DNA of 15,760 bases from an uncultured Granulicatella sp. (GTDB lineage: Bacteria > Bacillota > Bacilli > Lactobacillales > Aerococcaceae), in contig CALATC010000174.1 of assembly GCA_937891475.1 (NCBI GenBank), forward strand, positions 1-15,760, written 5' to 3'. Made by a program: the position numbers and the translations under genes. Below the pieces are notes generated by a model that was not told where the DNA came from, did not search any database, and saw only the letters and a program-made list of their open reading frames with translations. The stretch's first letter is position 1. Every line of letters starts with the position of its first letter. This document shows positions 15,711-15,760 of the stretch, piece after piece.

Positions 15711-15760
15711 TAGAAAAAAAGGATAAAAATAGAATGAAAAGAATTATTCCGAGTTAATAT

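Noticed and set aside
15711..15760. Short frame ATGAAAAGAATTATTCCG at the right end as the start of a new gene
   Set aside because: It runs into TAA after seven codons; although AAGGA precedes it, nothing supports a coding function.

Overview
The window looks like chromosomal core genome of a low-GC Gram-positive bacterium of the order Lactobacillales. The evidence is an AT-rich base composition, consensus AGGAGG-type ribosome binding sites, TATAAT/TGnTATAAT promoters, an SMK-box (SAM-III) riboswitch ahead of metK (a lactic-acid-bacterial arrangement), a dnaE-pfkA-pyk gene order, and a lexA/DUF896/tkt neighbourhood like that of Bacillus. I would lean towards the Carnobacteriaceae/Aerococcaceae side of the order, but the sequence does not settle genus or species. 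No phage, plasmid, insertion sequence, tRNA/rRNA or CRISPR locus was seen.

Layout, left to right. Positions 1-49 are the last codons of rplS (ribosomal protein bL19), followed by an intrinsic terminator. Two minus-strand genes follow: a TM2-domain membrane protein (99-362) and an unrecognised polytopic membrane protein (479-1303) with a textbook promoter. On the plus strand come the SMK box and metK (1541-2710), then a DMT/EamA transporter with a long histidine-rich tail (2789-3853). A tiny minus-strand DUF4044 membrane protein (3885-4028) shares a bidirectional terminator with the transporter. gnd (6-phosphogluconate dehydrogenase, 4195-5628) follows, then a large structured repeat element, then a convergent small DUF2929 membrane protein (5858-6052). 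Next is the rightward block dnaE (6221-9559), pfkA (9662-10627), pyk (10645-12066). A gene-free stretch of about 500 bases (12067-12571) holds two full copies and one degraded copy of the same structured repeat. lexA (12572-13195, minus) diverges from ynzC/DUF896 (13344-13592) and tkt (13648-15645). A terminator closes the window, and the last 50 bases hold nothing identifiable.

Metabolic theme: gnd and tkt belong to the oxidative and non-oxidative pentose phosphate pathway, and pfkA and pyk are the committed and final ATP-yielding steps of glycolysis. They are mixed with replication (dnaE), SOS control (lexA) and SAM synthesis (metK). Regulation visible in the sequence: translational SAM control of metK, a LexA box overlapping the lexA -35, and intrinsic terminators at most gene ends.

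The most interesting signal is the structured repeat family. Three full copies of about 140 bp and one truncated copy lie only between convergent genes, all on the plus strand. Each full copy folds into a long closing stem around three hairpins, with many compensatory base changes between copies and a conserved GTCTTTTCT tail. They stand immediately downstream of gnd and pyk, which have no other obvious plus-strand terminator before them. I could not match them to a named RNA or repeat family from memory.
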